64,000 bases of DNA from Deferribacteres bacterium (GCA_023395255.1 JAEWZN010000008.1:62001-126000); one strand, 5' to 3'. Counted from the stretch's first letter, positions 1-11,500 are shown. A program made the numbers and translations. Notes: generated by a model not told the origin, from the sequence alone.

Positions 1-1
1 G

Positions 2-1027
2 CTTTACTCCTTTGTCTCCTGCCTCAATTCAAATGACTTCGTGATAACACTGCCTTCGTCCGATGTTGAGGAGAGCACTCTCTGCACTAAAATAATCTAT
101 TCCAAAATAAAAGATTTTGTTGATGCAAACAAAGAGTTCAGCGGGCATACGGATTTTGCCGCAGGCATAGTCAGCTACAACGAAACAGACAGTATAAGCA
201 GTGTTCTCACTAAGGCCGACTATGCGCTTTCTGCCGCAAAAAATGCCGCAGAACCGCATCTGGATCATTTCAGGGATGACGGAACAAAGCTGATTCTCGG
301 TAAACTGGAATGGAAGAAGATGATAGAATCCGCCCTCAGCGAACAGAGGTTTATGCTCACATCACAGCCTGTTGTCTCTGAAATCGGGGAGCTCCACAGG
401 GAGATATTCATCAATATGATCGACCTTCAGGGGCAGATACAGAGGGCAGGGTATTTTATGCCTATGGTTATCAAGCTCTCTCTTGCCAATGATGTGGATC
501 AGTACGTGCTGAGGCACGCCACCGATTTTCTTGATAAAAATCAGGGAATTACCCTCGCTGTCAATGTTTCCAACGACTTCCTCAAGGACAGGGAATCCTT
601 CACGTGGTTCAGAAAGTTCCTTTCCTCCGTCAGACACCTTAACAGCAGACTTGTGTTTGAAATACCGGATGAGGCGATAGGCAAAAGCTTTGACATATGC
701 CTTGATTTCTCCGGTCTGCTGAAAGGTACAGGGTTCAAATTCGGCATAGACAGATTCGTAATGAATGAAACCTCAGTCAAATATCTTCATCTGCTTAAAC
801 CGGACTACATCAAGGTTGAGCAGGACTATCTGCTTGATATTGAAAATAACGGTGATGCGGGTATCGCGCTCAATGCTTTCCTCACAATTACCGAAAGTCT
901 GGGTATAAAACTCATTGCAACCAAAATAGAAAACGAGGAACAGAAAGCAGTGCTTGAAGCAAGACAGATAAAATACTTTCAAGGAAGGGGAATTGCGGAT
1001 ATTTCCCCATTGGGCGATAAGAAATGA
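2..1027 (+). CDS. LapD-like c-di-GMP receptor, C-terminal part (degenerate GGDEF-EAL), 5' end outside window
   Basis: The reading frame is open to the left edge, so only the last ~341 residues are present. The visible part begins inside a GGDEF domain whose signature is degraded to NSNDF. An EAL domain follows, with EAL replaced by EIF and the DDFG segment by IDRF. Both catalytic centres therefore look inactive. In LapD-type proteins such a pair acts as a c-di-GMP receptor, not a cyclase or phosphodiesterase, and when bound to c-di-GMP the inner-membrane protein sequesters the periplasmic protease LapG. The N-terminal membrane and periplasmic output domains would lie upstream and cannot be seen. 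The stop overlaps the next start (ATGA), and the downstream genes are an exporter and fusion protein of the LapB/LapC type, which supports the assignment. It could instead be another degenerate GGDEF-EAL receptor. Confidence 0.8.
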   Translation, partial: LYSFVSCLNSNDFVITLPSSDVEESTLCTKIIYSKIKDFVDANKEFSGHTDFAAGIVSYNETDSISSVLTKADYALSAAKNAAEPHLDHFRDDGTKLILGKLEWKKMIESALSEQRFMLTSQPVVSEIGELHREIFINMIDLQGQIQRAGYFMPMVIKLSLANDVDQYVLRHATDFLDKNQGITLAVNVSNDFLKDRESFTWFRKFLSSVRHLNSRLVFEIPDEAIGKSFDICLDFSGLLKGTGFKFGIDRFVMNETSVKYLHLLKPDYIKVEQDYLLDIENNGDAGIALNAFLTITESLGIKLIATKIENEEQKAVLEARQIKYFQGRGIADISPLGDKK

Positions 1028-3171
1028 GCAGGAAAATATCATCCGACTCACTGATGAACTGCCTGGTTCTGCTGACCAAGCTGAACAACAGGCCTGCCAC
1101 TATGGAAGCCCTGGCTTACGGCTTGCCTTTTGACCCGAAGAAGGAGAAGCAGTCCCTTTTTGATGTTGAGAAATCGAAGGCGAATTTTTCCCGTGCGGCG
1201 GCCAACGCAGGCTTTAAATCCACTCTTGTGAAAAGACGGATTGAAGATCTGCCTGCGGTTGTTCTCCCTGCCATTCTTCTGCTTGAGAACGGGAACGCAT
1301 GTGTTATCACGGCTATTGATCATACAGGGAAAAGAGCGGAGATTGTCATCCCTGATATTGATGAAACGCCTATGGAAACAGATTTTGAGAAGCTCAATGA
1401 CGAATATCTCGGTTTTGCCTTTCTCCTGAAAAGGAATTATGAAGGCTACAGGCCGGAGGACTCCGCCTCATCCGAAGGGGATCGGGAAAACTGGTTTTTC
1501 GGTACACTCTGGAAATTCAGGGATATATACTGGAATGTTCTGCTGGCAACCCTTCTGATAAACATATTTGTCATAGCGGGCCCCATGTTCACAATGAACG
1601 TGTACGACAGAATTATCCCTCATAACGCTGTGGATACTCTGTGGGTTCTGGCCATCGGCATATCAACAGTGTATATCTTCGATCTTATACTTAAATATCT
1701 CAGAACCCAGTTTCTGGAAGTGGCTGCCAAAAAGAGCGATGTAATTCTATCGTCCATACTTTTTGAGCAGTCCCTCAACCTGAAAATGAAGAACAAACCC
1801 AGAACCGTAGGTTCTTTTGCCAACAACCTCAGAGAGTTTGACGGAATCAGAGGGTTTTTTACATCCGGCGCTGTAGTGGCGTTCATAGAGCTTCCGTTTG
1901 TTGTTATCTTTCTCTTGGTTATCTATTACATAAGCCAGCTTTTGGTTCTTGTTCCCCTTACAACCATACTGCTGATACTTCTCTACAGTTTTTTTATGCG
2001 CAGTCCCATCAAGCGCCTCGCCGACAGCACACACGAAGCATCCGCCCGCAAAAGCGGTATTCTGGTGGAGGCTCTGTCCAATCTGGAGACAATCAAAGCG
2101 TTTAACGCCAACAGTTCAATCCAGTGGCACTGGGAGGAGAGCACGGGGGATATAGCCGCCAAAGGGCTCAAATCCAGAGTGCTTTCAAGCTCGCTGAGCA
2201 CTGTTTCCGCATTCCTGACGCAGCTGAGCAGTGTTGCGGTGGTTATCGCCGGGGTTTATCTCATTAAAGAGGGTGAGCTCACCATGGGCGGGCTTATCGC
2301 AACTGTTATACTCTCCTCCAGAACCATAGCGCCCATGTCTCAGGTGGCTTCGCTGCTCACCGGTTATGAGCAGATGAAAACAGGCTTAAGCGCGCTTAAT
2401 GACCTTATGAAAAAAGAGATTGAGCGCCCGGACAGAAAGCTTTTTCTCAGACGCCCGGTGTTTAAGGGAGCCATAGAGTTCAAAGATGTGACTTTCCGCT
2501 ATCCTGATGAAACAAAAAATGCCCTCACTGGAGTCAGCTTCAAAATCAACCCCATGGAAAGAGTGGGGATAATAGGGCAGGTAGGTTCGGGGAAATCCAC
2601 ATTGGCAAAAATACTCATGGGGTTTTATGACCCTGACGAGGGCAGCGTTTTTGTGGACGGTATAGACATTAAACAGATAGACCCGGCGGATCTGCGGCAT
2701 AATTTCAGCTATGTTCCGCAGGATGTGTCTCTTCTTTCCGGTTCAGTGAGAGAGAACATCACATTTAAGGCTCCTCATTCGGAGGATTCTGAAATTATAC
2801 GCGCAGCAAATATAGGCTGCGTGACTAATTTTACTGACCGCCACCCCATGGGGCTTGATGTAAATGTGGGTGAAAGAGGGGGGAACCTCTCCGGCGGACA
2901 GAGACAGTCTGTTGCCGTGGCGCGCGCTTTCCTTGTGAACAGCCCCATAATCCTCATGGATGAACCTACCAACTCAATGGACTATACAACCGAAATGAGG
3001 GTCATTGCCAACCTTAAAGAGGCAACAAAGGATAAAACCACAATAGTCATCACCCATAAACCCAGCATTCTGGAAATTGTTGACCGGATTATTGTTTTCG
3101 ATAACGGAAGCATAGTCATTGACGGTAAAAAGGAAGATGTGCTGGCAAAACTCGGAGGCAACCGAAAATGA
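1024..3171 (+). CDS. Type I secretion ABC exporter, LapB/LssB-like
   Basis: A 715-residue ATP-driven inner-membrane exporter. Residues ~1-130 resemble a C39-peptidase-like domain (starting around DSLMNCLVLLTKL) without an obvious protease Cys-His pair. Such inactive domains bind unprocessed RTX-type substrates. Membrane helices occupy about residues 165-430. The nucleotide-binding domain has Walker A GQVGSGKST (~518-526), signature LSGGQ (~622) and Walker B IILMDEPTN (~642-650). It overlaps the LapD-like gene by 4 nt and the HlyD-like gene by 4 nt, so the three are probably translationally coupled. The likely substrate is the giant adhesin encoded convergently at 5557-13563. The outer-membrane TolC-type partner is not in the window. 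Confidence 0.9.
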   Translation: MSRKISSDSLMNCLVLLTKLNNRPATMEALAYGLPFDPKKEKQSLFDVEKSKANFSRAAANAGFKSTLVKRRIEDLPAVVLPAILLLENGNACVITAIDHTGKRAEIVIPDIDETPMETDFEKLNDEYLGFAFLLKRNYEGYRPEDSASSEGDRENWFFGTLWKFRDIYWNVLLATLLINIFVIAGPMFTMNVYDRIIPHNAVDTLWVLAIGISTVYIFDLILKYLRTQFLEVAAKKSDVILSSILFEQSLNLKMKNKPRTVGSFANNLREFDGIRGFFTSGAVVAFIELPFVVIFLLVIYYISQLLVLVPLTTILLILLYSFFMRSPIKRLADSTHEASARKSGILVEALSNLETIKAFNANSSIQWHWEESTGDIAAKGLKSRVLSSSLSTVSAFLTQLSSVAVVIAGVYLIKEGELTMGGLIATVILSSRTIAPMSQVASLLTGYEQMKTGLSALNDLMKKEIERPDRKLFLRRPVFKGAIEFKDVTFRYPDETKNALTGVSFKINPMERVGIIGQVGSGKSTLAKILMGFYDPDEGSVFVDGIDIKQIDPADLRHNFSYVPQDVSLLSGSVRENITFKAPHSEDSEIIRAANIGCVTNFTDRHPMGLDVNVGERGGNLSGGQRQSVAVARAFLVNSPIILMDEPTNSMDYTTEMRVIANLKEATKDKTTIVITHKPSILEIVDRIIVFDNGSIVIDGKKEDVLAKLGGNRK

Positions 3172-4535
3172 TAAACGGCAAAAATTCCTCCGGCCATAAA
3201 AACGGAAACGGTAAAAAAAGCGTTCTTAACAGTGACATTGAGTTTATGAACAGCCTTAATGCCGCTGTACTCCAGAAAAGCCCTATAAAAATGTCGCTGA
3301 TACTTTACGTAATCACCGCACTTATAATAGTGCTTTTCACATGGGCATATTTCACCGAGCTTGATGAGCTCACAAGAGGCATAGGCAAGGTTATTCCTTC
3401 CCGGCAGGTTCAGGTGATTCAGAACCTTGAAGGCGGGATAGTAAAGGAACTCAGAGTTAAGGAAGGCCAGTTTGTTAAAACCGGAGAGGTGCTTGTTGTT
3501 ATAGATGACACAGGCGCCGGAAGCTCATATCAGGAAGGACGGGCAAAACTCGGCGAGCTGAAGGCAAGAGCAGTAAGGCTCAAAGCCGAAGCTGGCATAG
3601 CCGGGTTTGTAATAGATGAGGAAGCAAGAACAAACTACCCGCAGCTTATCATGGAGGAGCAGAGGCTCTATGAAACGAACACAGCCCGCAGGAACAGTGA
3701 GAAGGAAGTGTTTGTCCAGAGGTTCAAGCAGCGGCAGGTGGAATTGGCAAACGCGCGTCTGAGGCTTAAAAACCTCCATACCAGCAAAGGTATGATACAG
3801 AGGGAAATAGAGCTGATGGATCCGCTTTTTAAAAAAGGTCTGGTTTCGGAGCTTGAGTTTATTCAGCTGAGGCAGAAGGAGCTTGATAACCGCAAGGAGA
3901 TTGACGAGACAGTGAAAAACATCGAATCCCTTGAACATCAGGTTATCGAGGCGAGAAACGCCATAGGCGAAATTGAAGGGCGACAGAAAAGTGAGGCGCA
4001 GACAGAACTTAACAAGGTCATCGCTGAGATTGAGCAGATCTCAAACTCTCAGGTGGCTATTGAGGACAGAGTGAGGCGTACCATGGTGCGCTCCCCTGTG
4101 GACGGTACTGTGAAACAGCTTTTCATCAACACTGTGGGCGGTATAGCCAAACCGGGTATGGACATTATAGAGATAGTGCCCAATGACGACAAACTGCTTG
4201 TGGAAGCGAAAATCAAGCCTTCCGACATAGCATTTGTTTACCCCGGACAGAATGCAGTTATTAAGCTCACAGCTTATGATTTTGCGATTTACGGCGGTCT
4301 GGAAGGGAAGGTTATACACGTCAGTGCGGACACTATCACTGATGAAAAGGATGAGGAATACTACCTTGTCAGAATCGAAACGGACACTAACTACCTCGGA
4401 ACGGAGGACAACAAAAAAGACATAATGGTCGGCATGACAGTTCAGGCGGACATAATTACGGGCAAAAAGACAATTATTCAGTACATCATGAAGCCGATTT
4501 TAAGGGCGAAGTACAACGCGCTAAGGGAAAGATGA
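3168..4535 (+). CDS. Type I secretion membrane fusion protein, HlyD/LapC-like
   Basis: A 455-residue periplasmic adaptor that would bridge the ABC exporter to a TolC-family channel. A short cytoplasmic tail is followed by one membrane helix (~residues 42-64). A split lipoyl-like domain comes next (GKVIPSRQVQVIQNLEGG, then VKEGQFVKTGEVLVVID). Residues ~110-300 form a long coiled-coil hairpin rich in Glu, Lys and Arg, and a beta-barrel domain ends the protein. Length and order are normal for HlyD-family adaptors. The ATGA overlap with the ABC gene and the 1-nt overlap with the following regulator gene place it in the middle of the operon. Confidence 0.9.
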   Translation: MINGKNSSGHKNGNGKKSVLNSDIEFMNSLNAAVLQKSPIKMSLILYVITALIIVLFTWAYFTELDELTRGIGKVIPSRQVQVIQNLEGGIVKELRVKEGQFVKTGEVLVVIDDTGAGSSYQEGRAKLGELKARAVRLKAEAGIAGFVIDEEARTNYPQLIMEEQRLYETNTARRNSEKEVFVQRFKQRQVELANARLRLKNLHTSKGMIQREIELMDPLFKKGLVSELEFIQLRQKELDNRKEIDETVKNIESLEHQVIEARNAIGEIEGRQKSEAQTELNKVIAEIEQISNSQVAIEDRVRRTMVRSPVDGTVKQLFINTVGGIAKPGMDIIEIVPNDDKLLVEAKIKPSDIAFVYPGQNAVIKLTAYDFAIYGGLEGKVIHVSADTITDEKDEEYYLVRIETDTNYLGTEDNKKDIMVGMTVQADIITGKKTIIQYIMKPILRAKYNALRER

Positions 4536-5125
4536 TGAAAATAACTGTTGTAACTGATGATAACCGCTTTTTTGAATATGTTGAGTCAGCCGTCAGAATG
4601 AACGGCTGCAGTTTTGTGAGATATAACCGTGATAAGGCAGAGGAATCCGTAAAGAATGCGGACTTGCTGGTGGTGGATCTTCTTTCCTCAGACAAACAGA
4701 TTCCTGTCGGAGTCTGCCCTGTGGCTGTTTTCTCCGCTGTTCCGGGGTACAATGAGGCAGTACGCTTCCTTCATAAGGGAGTAAAGGGTTACGGTAACAG
4801 GTTCATGAACCCGGAAAACCTTAACCAGATGCTTCATACTGTGATTTCTGGACAGGTATGGCTTCCTCCTTCAATACTCAGCAGGCTGATAGCCTCAGTG
4901 CCTCAGAACGGTACTTCACGGCTTGAGGCGGGCTTTTTTGATGACCTCAGCGAGAGGGAGCAACAGGTTGCTGAACTGATAGGGCGGGGTATGAGCAATA
5001 AGGAAATTGCAGATTCCATGGGGATTACCGTGCGCACTGTCAAGGCGCATCTCTCATCGGTTTTTGTAAAAACCGGATGCCGGGACAGGCTGGAGGTTGC
5101 CCTCAAGCTGAAAGGAAGTATATGA
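4535..5125 (+). CDS. LuxR/NarL-type regulator with a degenerate receiver domain
   Basis: A 196-residue DNA-binding regulator. The N-terminal ~120 residues look like a receiver fold, with an acidic pair in TDDN and an Asp in LLVVDLL. The segment that normally carries the conserved Lys reads GVKGYGNR, so phosphorylation is uncertain. The C-terminal helix-turn-helix (about 135-190) contains DLSEREQQVAELIGRGMSNK and IADSMGITVRTVKAHLSSVF, typical of the family. Of two tandem ATGs, the second lies 7 nt from the ribosome-binding sequence AAGGG and is preferred; the first would start at 4532. Its position at the end of the secretion operon suggests it controls adhesin or exporter expression. That role is inferred. 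Confidence 0.85.
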   Translation: MKITVVTDDNRFFEYVESAVRMNGCSFVRYNRDKAEESVKNADLLVVDLLSSDKQIPVGVCPVAVFSAVPGYNEAVRFLHKGVKGYGNRFMNPENLNQMLHTVISGQVWLPPSILSRLIASVPQNGTSRLEAGFFDDLSEREQQVAELIGRGMSNKEIADSMGITVRTVKAHLSSVFVKTGCRDRLEVALKLKGSI

Positions 5126-5452
5126 CCTGGTAGTATCAAGGCTGAATGTTTGGTTCTAATTCGATGCGTTGGCTTGCTGCCTGCAGTATAGTCATTGCGA
5201 ACCCTGCGGGGTGAAGCAATCTTTCGTATATTCAGAGACTGCGTCGTCGCTGCGCTCCTCGCAGTGACGCAAACCGCGGTCATTACCAACGAATGTGACG
5301 CAATCTCAAAGCTTTAAGCCGCTAAATAAAAAAATCCCCCTCTGTTCCCCTTTAATAAAGGGGGAAGTTATTGCAGATAAAGCAAAACACCCTCCTTTAG
5401 CAAAGTAAGGTCGGGGAGGATTTACTTGGATATTTATTTAAATATATCTTAT
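5126..5452. repeat. Intergenic region with two dispersed-repeat types
   Basis: No gene is seen here. At 5191-5268 is an imperfect inverted repeat whose ends are GTCATTGCGA and TCGCAGTGAC. It belongs to the 'agattgcttcgtc...cgcaatgac' type of small palindromic element seen dispersed in many genomes, and a related sequence occurs at about 28940-28978. At 5330-5424 lies a second type containing CCCTCCTTT blocks. Its 44-nt core at 5381-5424 recurs with only a few mismatches at 58546-58589. Confidence 0.6.
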
Positions 5453-5497
5453 AAAAAATCCCCCGTAAGCTTTCACAGCCTGCGGGGGATTTTTTTG
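5453..5497. terminator. Bidirectional rho-independent terminator downstream of adhesin gene
   Basis: A stem of ATCCCCCG paired with CGGGGGAT around an 18-nt loop has an A-run on its left and seven or more Ts on its right. It can therefore end transcription in both directions. On the minus strand it lies 60 nt after the adhesin stop codon. Confidence 0.85.
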
Positions 5498-5556
5498 TGC
5501 TTATTGCAACACTGCGCCGGACTGGCCGGACGCAGTGTCTGTTGTGATTTTGATTA

Positions 5557-8500
5557 CTATCCGCCTATTTCTGTACCATCATCAGTGAAAGTGACTTTGA
5601 TGTGAGTGTCTGTCACTTCAAAGGTTACTCCGCCTTCGAAACTGATGTTTGCGCTGCCGTCGTTGACAACAAGGTGGCCGTTATCCACAGAGAATGCTCC
5701 GTCGGAGTTGTCTATGGTTACGAAGTCGCCCTCATTACCTCTGATAACGAGTTCGTTATCAGCATCAGTAATCGCCAGAACATCATGAAGGGTCAGGTTG
5801 TTCAGCGTGTTGTCGCCGCTGGTAAGGTCTATCTCTTCGATGTTCCTTACAACATCAGCTATGTTGCTGAAATCAAGCTCGCCGCCGCCTATTACGAGTG
5901 TATCGTAACCTGCGCCTGCGTCTATGAGGTCAGCAGTCGGGTCGAATGTGATGGTATCCGCACCGTCAGTTTCGTGAACTACATGAAGCGGAGCATCGCC
6001 TATGCTTATCACAAGGTGAGCAGTGTCACTGTCGCCGTCAGGCTGAGTGAGTTTGTACTCAAAAGTTTCAGTCTGACCTATGCTGCCTGAGTCTGCGTCC
6101 GGAGTATAGGTGTACGAACCGTCCGCTTTAATAACCAGCGTGCCGTAGTCGCCTGTGATTGTGGTTCCTGCCGCATCGGGTGCAACATAGTCTGTTCCGT
6201 TGAATACGGTGAATGCTGCGCCTTCTGAGCCCATATCATCCACAGCGCCCCACTGGTCGTCACTGCCGAGGTAGTTGTTGGCATCCGTGAGCACGTTTCC
6301 TGTAATCATTGCAGCCACAAGATATTCATAGCCTTCTGTTACAGTGGTCAGCTTGATGTTGTTTACATTGGCAGTAAAGTTTCTGCTGCTTGTTTTGTCA
6401 TTAGCTTCAAAGTACAGGCGGTATGTTCCGGCACTCAGAGTGTTTGTCGTGGCACTTCCGTTACTGGTTGCGGACACTGTTTCAACATTTGTCCACTGGC
6501 CATTAACAAGCTTCTGTACCTGATAAACAAAAGCCTCTCCGGAGTTAATGTTTGATATAGTGTAAGAGAAGCTCACGCTTGCGGACTGACCTTCTGCAAC
6601 AGTAAAGTTATTCGAGGTTTTATAACCGTTACCAGTTACAGGACTGCCGTTGTTGTTGTCATCAAGTGTAAAGTTGCTCAGCAGGGTTGAAGTGGTGCTG
6701 CTTTCTGAAACGCTTACTGTGCTTATTACTGCATGGTTAGCGTTGTCAGCCGCAAATACTTCGCTGCTGTCTGTTGTTGTGAGCGTAAGTGTAGCTTCGG
6801 AAGTTTCACCGTCAGCATCCTGTATTACATACTTGATTTCGGCTGTTACATCGTCAGCAACATCTGTTCCGGAGGTGTATTCATACCTTCCGTCACTGTA
6901 GATTGTTACCTTGCCTGCTTCGCCGAGGTCAAAGGTATGCTCAGTTGTTGAGGAATCGAACTCCACAGTCACTCCGTTGTACTCAACAGATACAAGCTGG
7001 GGTGAACCTGCACCGTCATCACCGAAGTCATCGTTGTCAAGCAGGTTGCCTTCAACAGTATTGAGGTTCACTGTGCCCTCAAGTATGGCGGAGAGCTGGT
7101 TTTCGTTTGTAACCATTATCACGTTGCCGCTGTGGTTGTTGTCCGCATCACTCGTCCATGCAACCATTCCAAGCTGCTGAGTATTGCTTATTCCTGAACC
7201 AACCCCGATTGCGAAAACTTCATCAATGTCTGAACCGCTGAGGAAGTTAGTCCATGCTGTGCGTTCGCTGCTGTTTATGGAGTTATCGTTTCCTCCGTCG
7301 CTGCCCATGGGCTCACCGTCTGAGAGGAAATAAACATAAGTTTTATCCGCATCAGGAGCGTCGGTGTAAGAGGTTCTCACAACCTCTATAGCGTGGTCAT
7401 AGTCGGTATAGTTTTTCGTTGTCAGGCCGTTTATAGCAGTTTTAGCCTGTTCACCGGTGAGCCATTTCTCTCCGTTTATTGTGTAAAGCTTAGCACTGTC
7501 ATTAAAATCGACAAGCATTACACTTCCGAGAGAATCACCGTATTTATCAATAAGGTTCTGCAGAGCCGCTTTGGCAATCTGGAGTCTTGTGAGGCTGCCG
7601 ACCTTATCATTCATACTTGTTGATGTATCAAGCACAAGTACAAGGTTAACAGTCTGAGTCGTTGAACTGCCTTCAACAACACTCACAAAGTCGTTCTGAG
7701 CAACGGGGACATCATTGGTGTTTGCAACTTCAACAGTTACTGTCGCAGTGTCAAACCCGCCGTTTCCGTCAGTCACGGTGTATGTGAATGTATCTGTTCC
7801 GCTGAACCCCTGTGCAGGAGTGTAGCTGAACGTGCCGTCCTGATTAAGGGTTACTGTTCCGCCGTTTTCAGATGTTCCGTCATATGTATCAATGCTGAGG
7901 CTGTCGCCGTCAACATCAGTGTCATTATCCAGAACATTGATAATAATGCTCTCATTTTCGTTTGTTTCAGCGAAATCATTTTCTGCAACCGGAGCATCGT
8001 TAACAGGTGAAACCACAAGGTAAACCGTTGCTGTGTCCTCACCGCCGTTGCCGTCTGAAATGGTGTATTCAAACTGAGCAGGGCCGTTGTAGTCAGCGTC
8101 AGGTGTGAACGTCACGCTTCCGTCATCATTAAGAACAACCTCTCCGTTAACCGCATTACCCACGCCTATTATGGTGAGGTCATCGCCGTCTATGTCAAAG
8201 TCGTTATCAAGAAGATCCGCAGCAGTAAAGTCTATTGCTGTGTCTTCAGCGGTAGTGTATGTGCCTTCGTTGGTCAGAAGGGTATATGTGAGTCCGCCGT
8301 CATCACTTATCATAGGCTGGAACACATATTCGCCGCCCTGATCCCACCAGTACATATCAATGTCGTACCATCCGCTTTCTTCAATTGTGAAGGAATCGTG
8401 TACGTGCGTTGCGGGTGACTGGTTGTTAACAAACTTCGCCACGCTTTCGCCGTCTATGAGTATGTCATAGCCATCGTCAGCGTATACTTTGAAGTTGTAA

Positions 8501-11500
8501 GTGCCGGCTTCGATCCAGATTTTGCCGCTTATATGGAAGCCGCCTTCCGATGTATCTGTCTGTCCGTTGACATATTCAAGGGAAGCACCGTCATGGTTGA
8601 GGAACTCTGCCAGACTGTTGCCTGTGGACACGCCGTTGTTATTGCCGTAGCCGTACCAGATTTTTGTGGCTTCAAAAGTAGCCGCGGGATCTGTTGTATC
8701 GACTATGTGCTTGAACTCAGTCAGGTTATCTATCAGGTAACCGTTGTCATTGTTATACGTGCTGCCTGAGAGCCCGTTGAACTCTGTGCTTACAGCATAG
8801 TAGTTGCCTGAAAGTCCTGAGAAGCTGAAATTAGGTCTTCCGTCATCAACAGCCACAGGAGCGTCATTCACCGGGTTAACGGTAATGTTTACCGTAGCAG
8901 TGCTTGTTTCGCCGCTGGGGTCTGTTATTGTGTAAGTGAAGCTGTCGTCACCGTTGTAGTTCTCATTGGGAACATAAGTGAATGTTCCGTCCTGATTAAG
9001 CGTAACAGTGCCGTTTGTCGGTTGAGTGAAGTCATCGATGGATATGTCATCGCCGTCAACGTCATAGTCGTTGCTGAGAACGTTGAAGGTTTTTGAGCCG
9101 TCTTCATCCACTTCAACAGTGTCATCAACAGCCACAGGTGCATCATTCACCGGGTTAACGGTAACGCTTACGGTAGCAGTGCTTGTTTCGCCGTGCTGGT
9201 CTTTTATGGTGTAAGTGAAGCTGTCGTCACCGTTATAGTTTTCATTGGGAACATAAGTGAATGTTCCGTCCTGATTAAGCGTAACAGTGCCGTGTTCGGG
9301 CTGAGTGAAATCCTTTATGGATATGCTGTCGCCGTCAACATCATAATCGTTGCCGAGAACACCGAAGGTTACTGAGCCGTCTTCATCCACTTCAACAGTG
9401 TCATCAACTGCCACAGGCGCATCGTTTGTACCTTTAACTTTGATTGTGATGAACCCTTCCTCTGATTCAGCGTTGGCCGCACCTGAGTTGTCTGTTGCTG
9501 TGAAGGGGATCTTAAGAGTTAATATCTCACCTTTTGCCAGACTGTCATAAGCGGGGTCAGCCGGGTTGAATGACCATGTACCGTCTGAATTGAATGTGAA
9601 GCCCGCGGGCGCATCATCAACCAGTGCGAATGTATGGGTATCGCCGTTATCAATGTCGTAGGCTTTAACCTGTCCGCTGATTTCATCTCCGCCTTCGTAA
9701 ACTGTTTTAGATACGTTTTTAACCCAAGGCTGGTCGTTTGTGCCTGTTACTGTAATTGTGATTGTCCCTGTTTCGGATATTGAGTTGAGAGAAACAGAAT
9801 CATCAACAGCAACATATTTCACGGTGAGAATTATCTCCTGACCTTCTCTCAGGCTTTCATACGCCGGATTAGAAGGGTTGAAGCTGTATTCGCCGTTGGG
9901 CAGCAGTATAAAACCTGCGGGCAGTTTGCTTGCGGGGAGGAATATGTGTTTGTCGCCTTCGTCCACATCTGTCACATCAAGCTGACCGGTGTATTTTGCG
10001 CCGTTTTCATATACGCCGAACTCAACGTCTTCAACTTCCGGCCTGTCGTTTGTGCCTATAACCTTGATGGTTATCATGCCTTCTTCTGATTCGGCATTAA
10101 AAGCACCTGAACTGTCTGTGGCAGTGTAGGGGATTTTAAGCACAAGCACATCGCCTTTTGCGAGGCTGTCGTAAGCATCGTTGTCAGGGTCAAATGACCA
10201 TGAGCCGTCGGAGTTCAGTGTGAAACCTGCGGGAGCCTCATCAACCAGAGCGAAAGTATGTGTATCGCCCGTGTCAACATCTGTTACCTCAAGCTGTCCG
10301 TCAATAACTCTTCCGTCCTCGAATACGATTTTGGAAACGTCTCTGACTTCGGGCTGGTCGTTTGTACCTGTTATTGTGACGGTTACGGTTTTCGTAACTG
10401 TACCGTCAAAAGAGGTTACTTCAAACGTGTCGGTAACTTTAGCGCCTTTGGGAAGCGACTGAACGATTATATTATCGTTATCAAGCTCATATGTCCATTT
10501 GCCGTCCGCATCTATGGTGAATTTACCATAAGTGCCTTCTGCATCTTCAACGGGTCTGACAGAGCTTTCTCCTGTGTCAACATCCAGAACGAATATTCTG
10601 CCGGAAGTGCCGAGTTTGACATCCTCCATAACTGCGCCTTTAAAATCGCCTATCATAAGCGGAACATCATTTGTTCCCACTATGGTGACAGTTACAGTTT
10701 CTGTGGCAGTACCGTCAAAGGATTCAACTGTGAATTCTTCTGTCAGTGTTGCTCCTGCGGGGAGGCTCTGTATAGAGGGGTGCAGGTTGAGCGCTGTATA
10801 TTTCCAGTTTCCGTCCTCGTCCATTACGAATGCGCCGTATTTCCCGACCTGTGCGGAGGGTTTAAAGGAGCTTTCGCCAGTATCAACATCAACTATGTCA
10901 AGCTTTCCGTTGGTGCTGAGGAACAGGAAGTTGCTGTCTTCCGTAACAGAACCGCTGTCCTGACCGCTTATAACGGGTACATCGTTAGTGCCTGTTATAG
11001 TTACGGTAATTTCATGGGTAGCGGAACCGTCAATGGAGGTTACGGTGAATTTCTCAGTCAGAGTCGCGCCTTCTGGGAGTGACTGAATGGCTGAGTTGCC
11101 GTTTGTTGCTGTGTATGTCCATACGCCGAGCGGCCCCATAGTGAATGTGCCGTATTCGCCTTTGACTATTTCAGGTTTAAAGAAATCCTGAAGAAGATCA
11201 GCATCGTCAATTGTAAGGATTCCGCCAGTTACCAGTTTGCCGAAGATAACATTCTGATCTTCCGTAACGAAGCCTTCATCCTTGCCGCTTATAACGGGTA
11301 CATCATTAGTGCCCACTATTGTGACTGTTACTTTCTGGGTAGCTGTGCCATCCAGAGAAACAACAGTGAAGGATTCTTTCAGTATTGCTCCCTGGGGGAG
11401 GAACTGAACAGCATCATTATTGAGGTCATAGACCCAGTTGCCTTCCTCATCAATGCTGAATGTGCCGTATTTACCTGCTGTGGCTTCCTGAACACGGAAA

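Noticed and set aside
5191-5424. CRISPR-like spaced repeats
   Set aside because: The repeats here are two unrelated palindromic types, each present once locally, with no regular spacing and no cas genes nearby.
10258-11082. A 274-codon plus-strand frame inside the adhesin gene
   Set aside because: It is antisense to the repetitive VCBS region; its length reflects repeat composition, and its Cys/Phe-rich translation is unlike a real protein.
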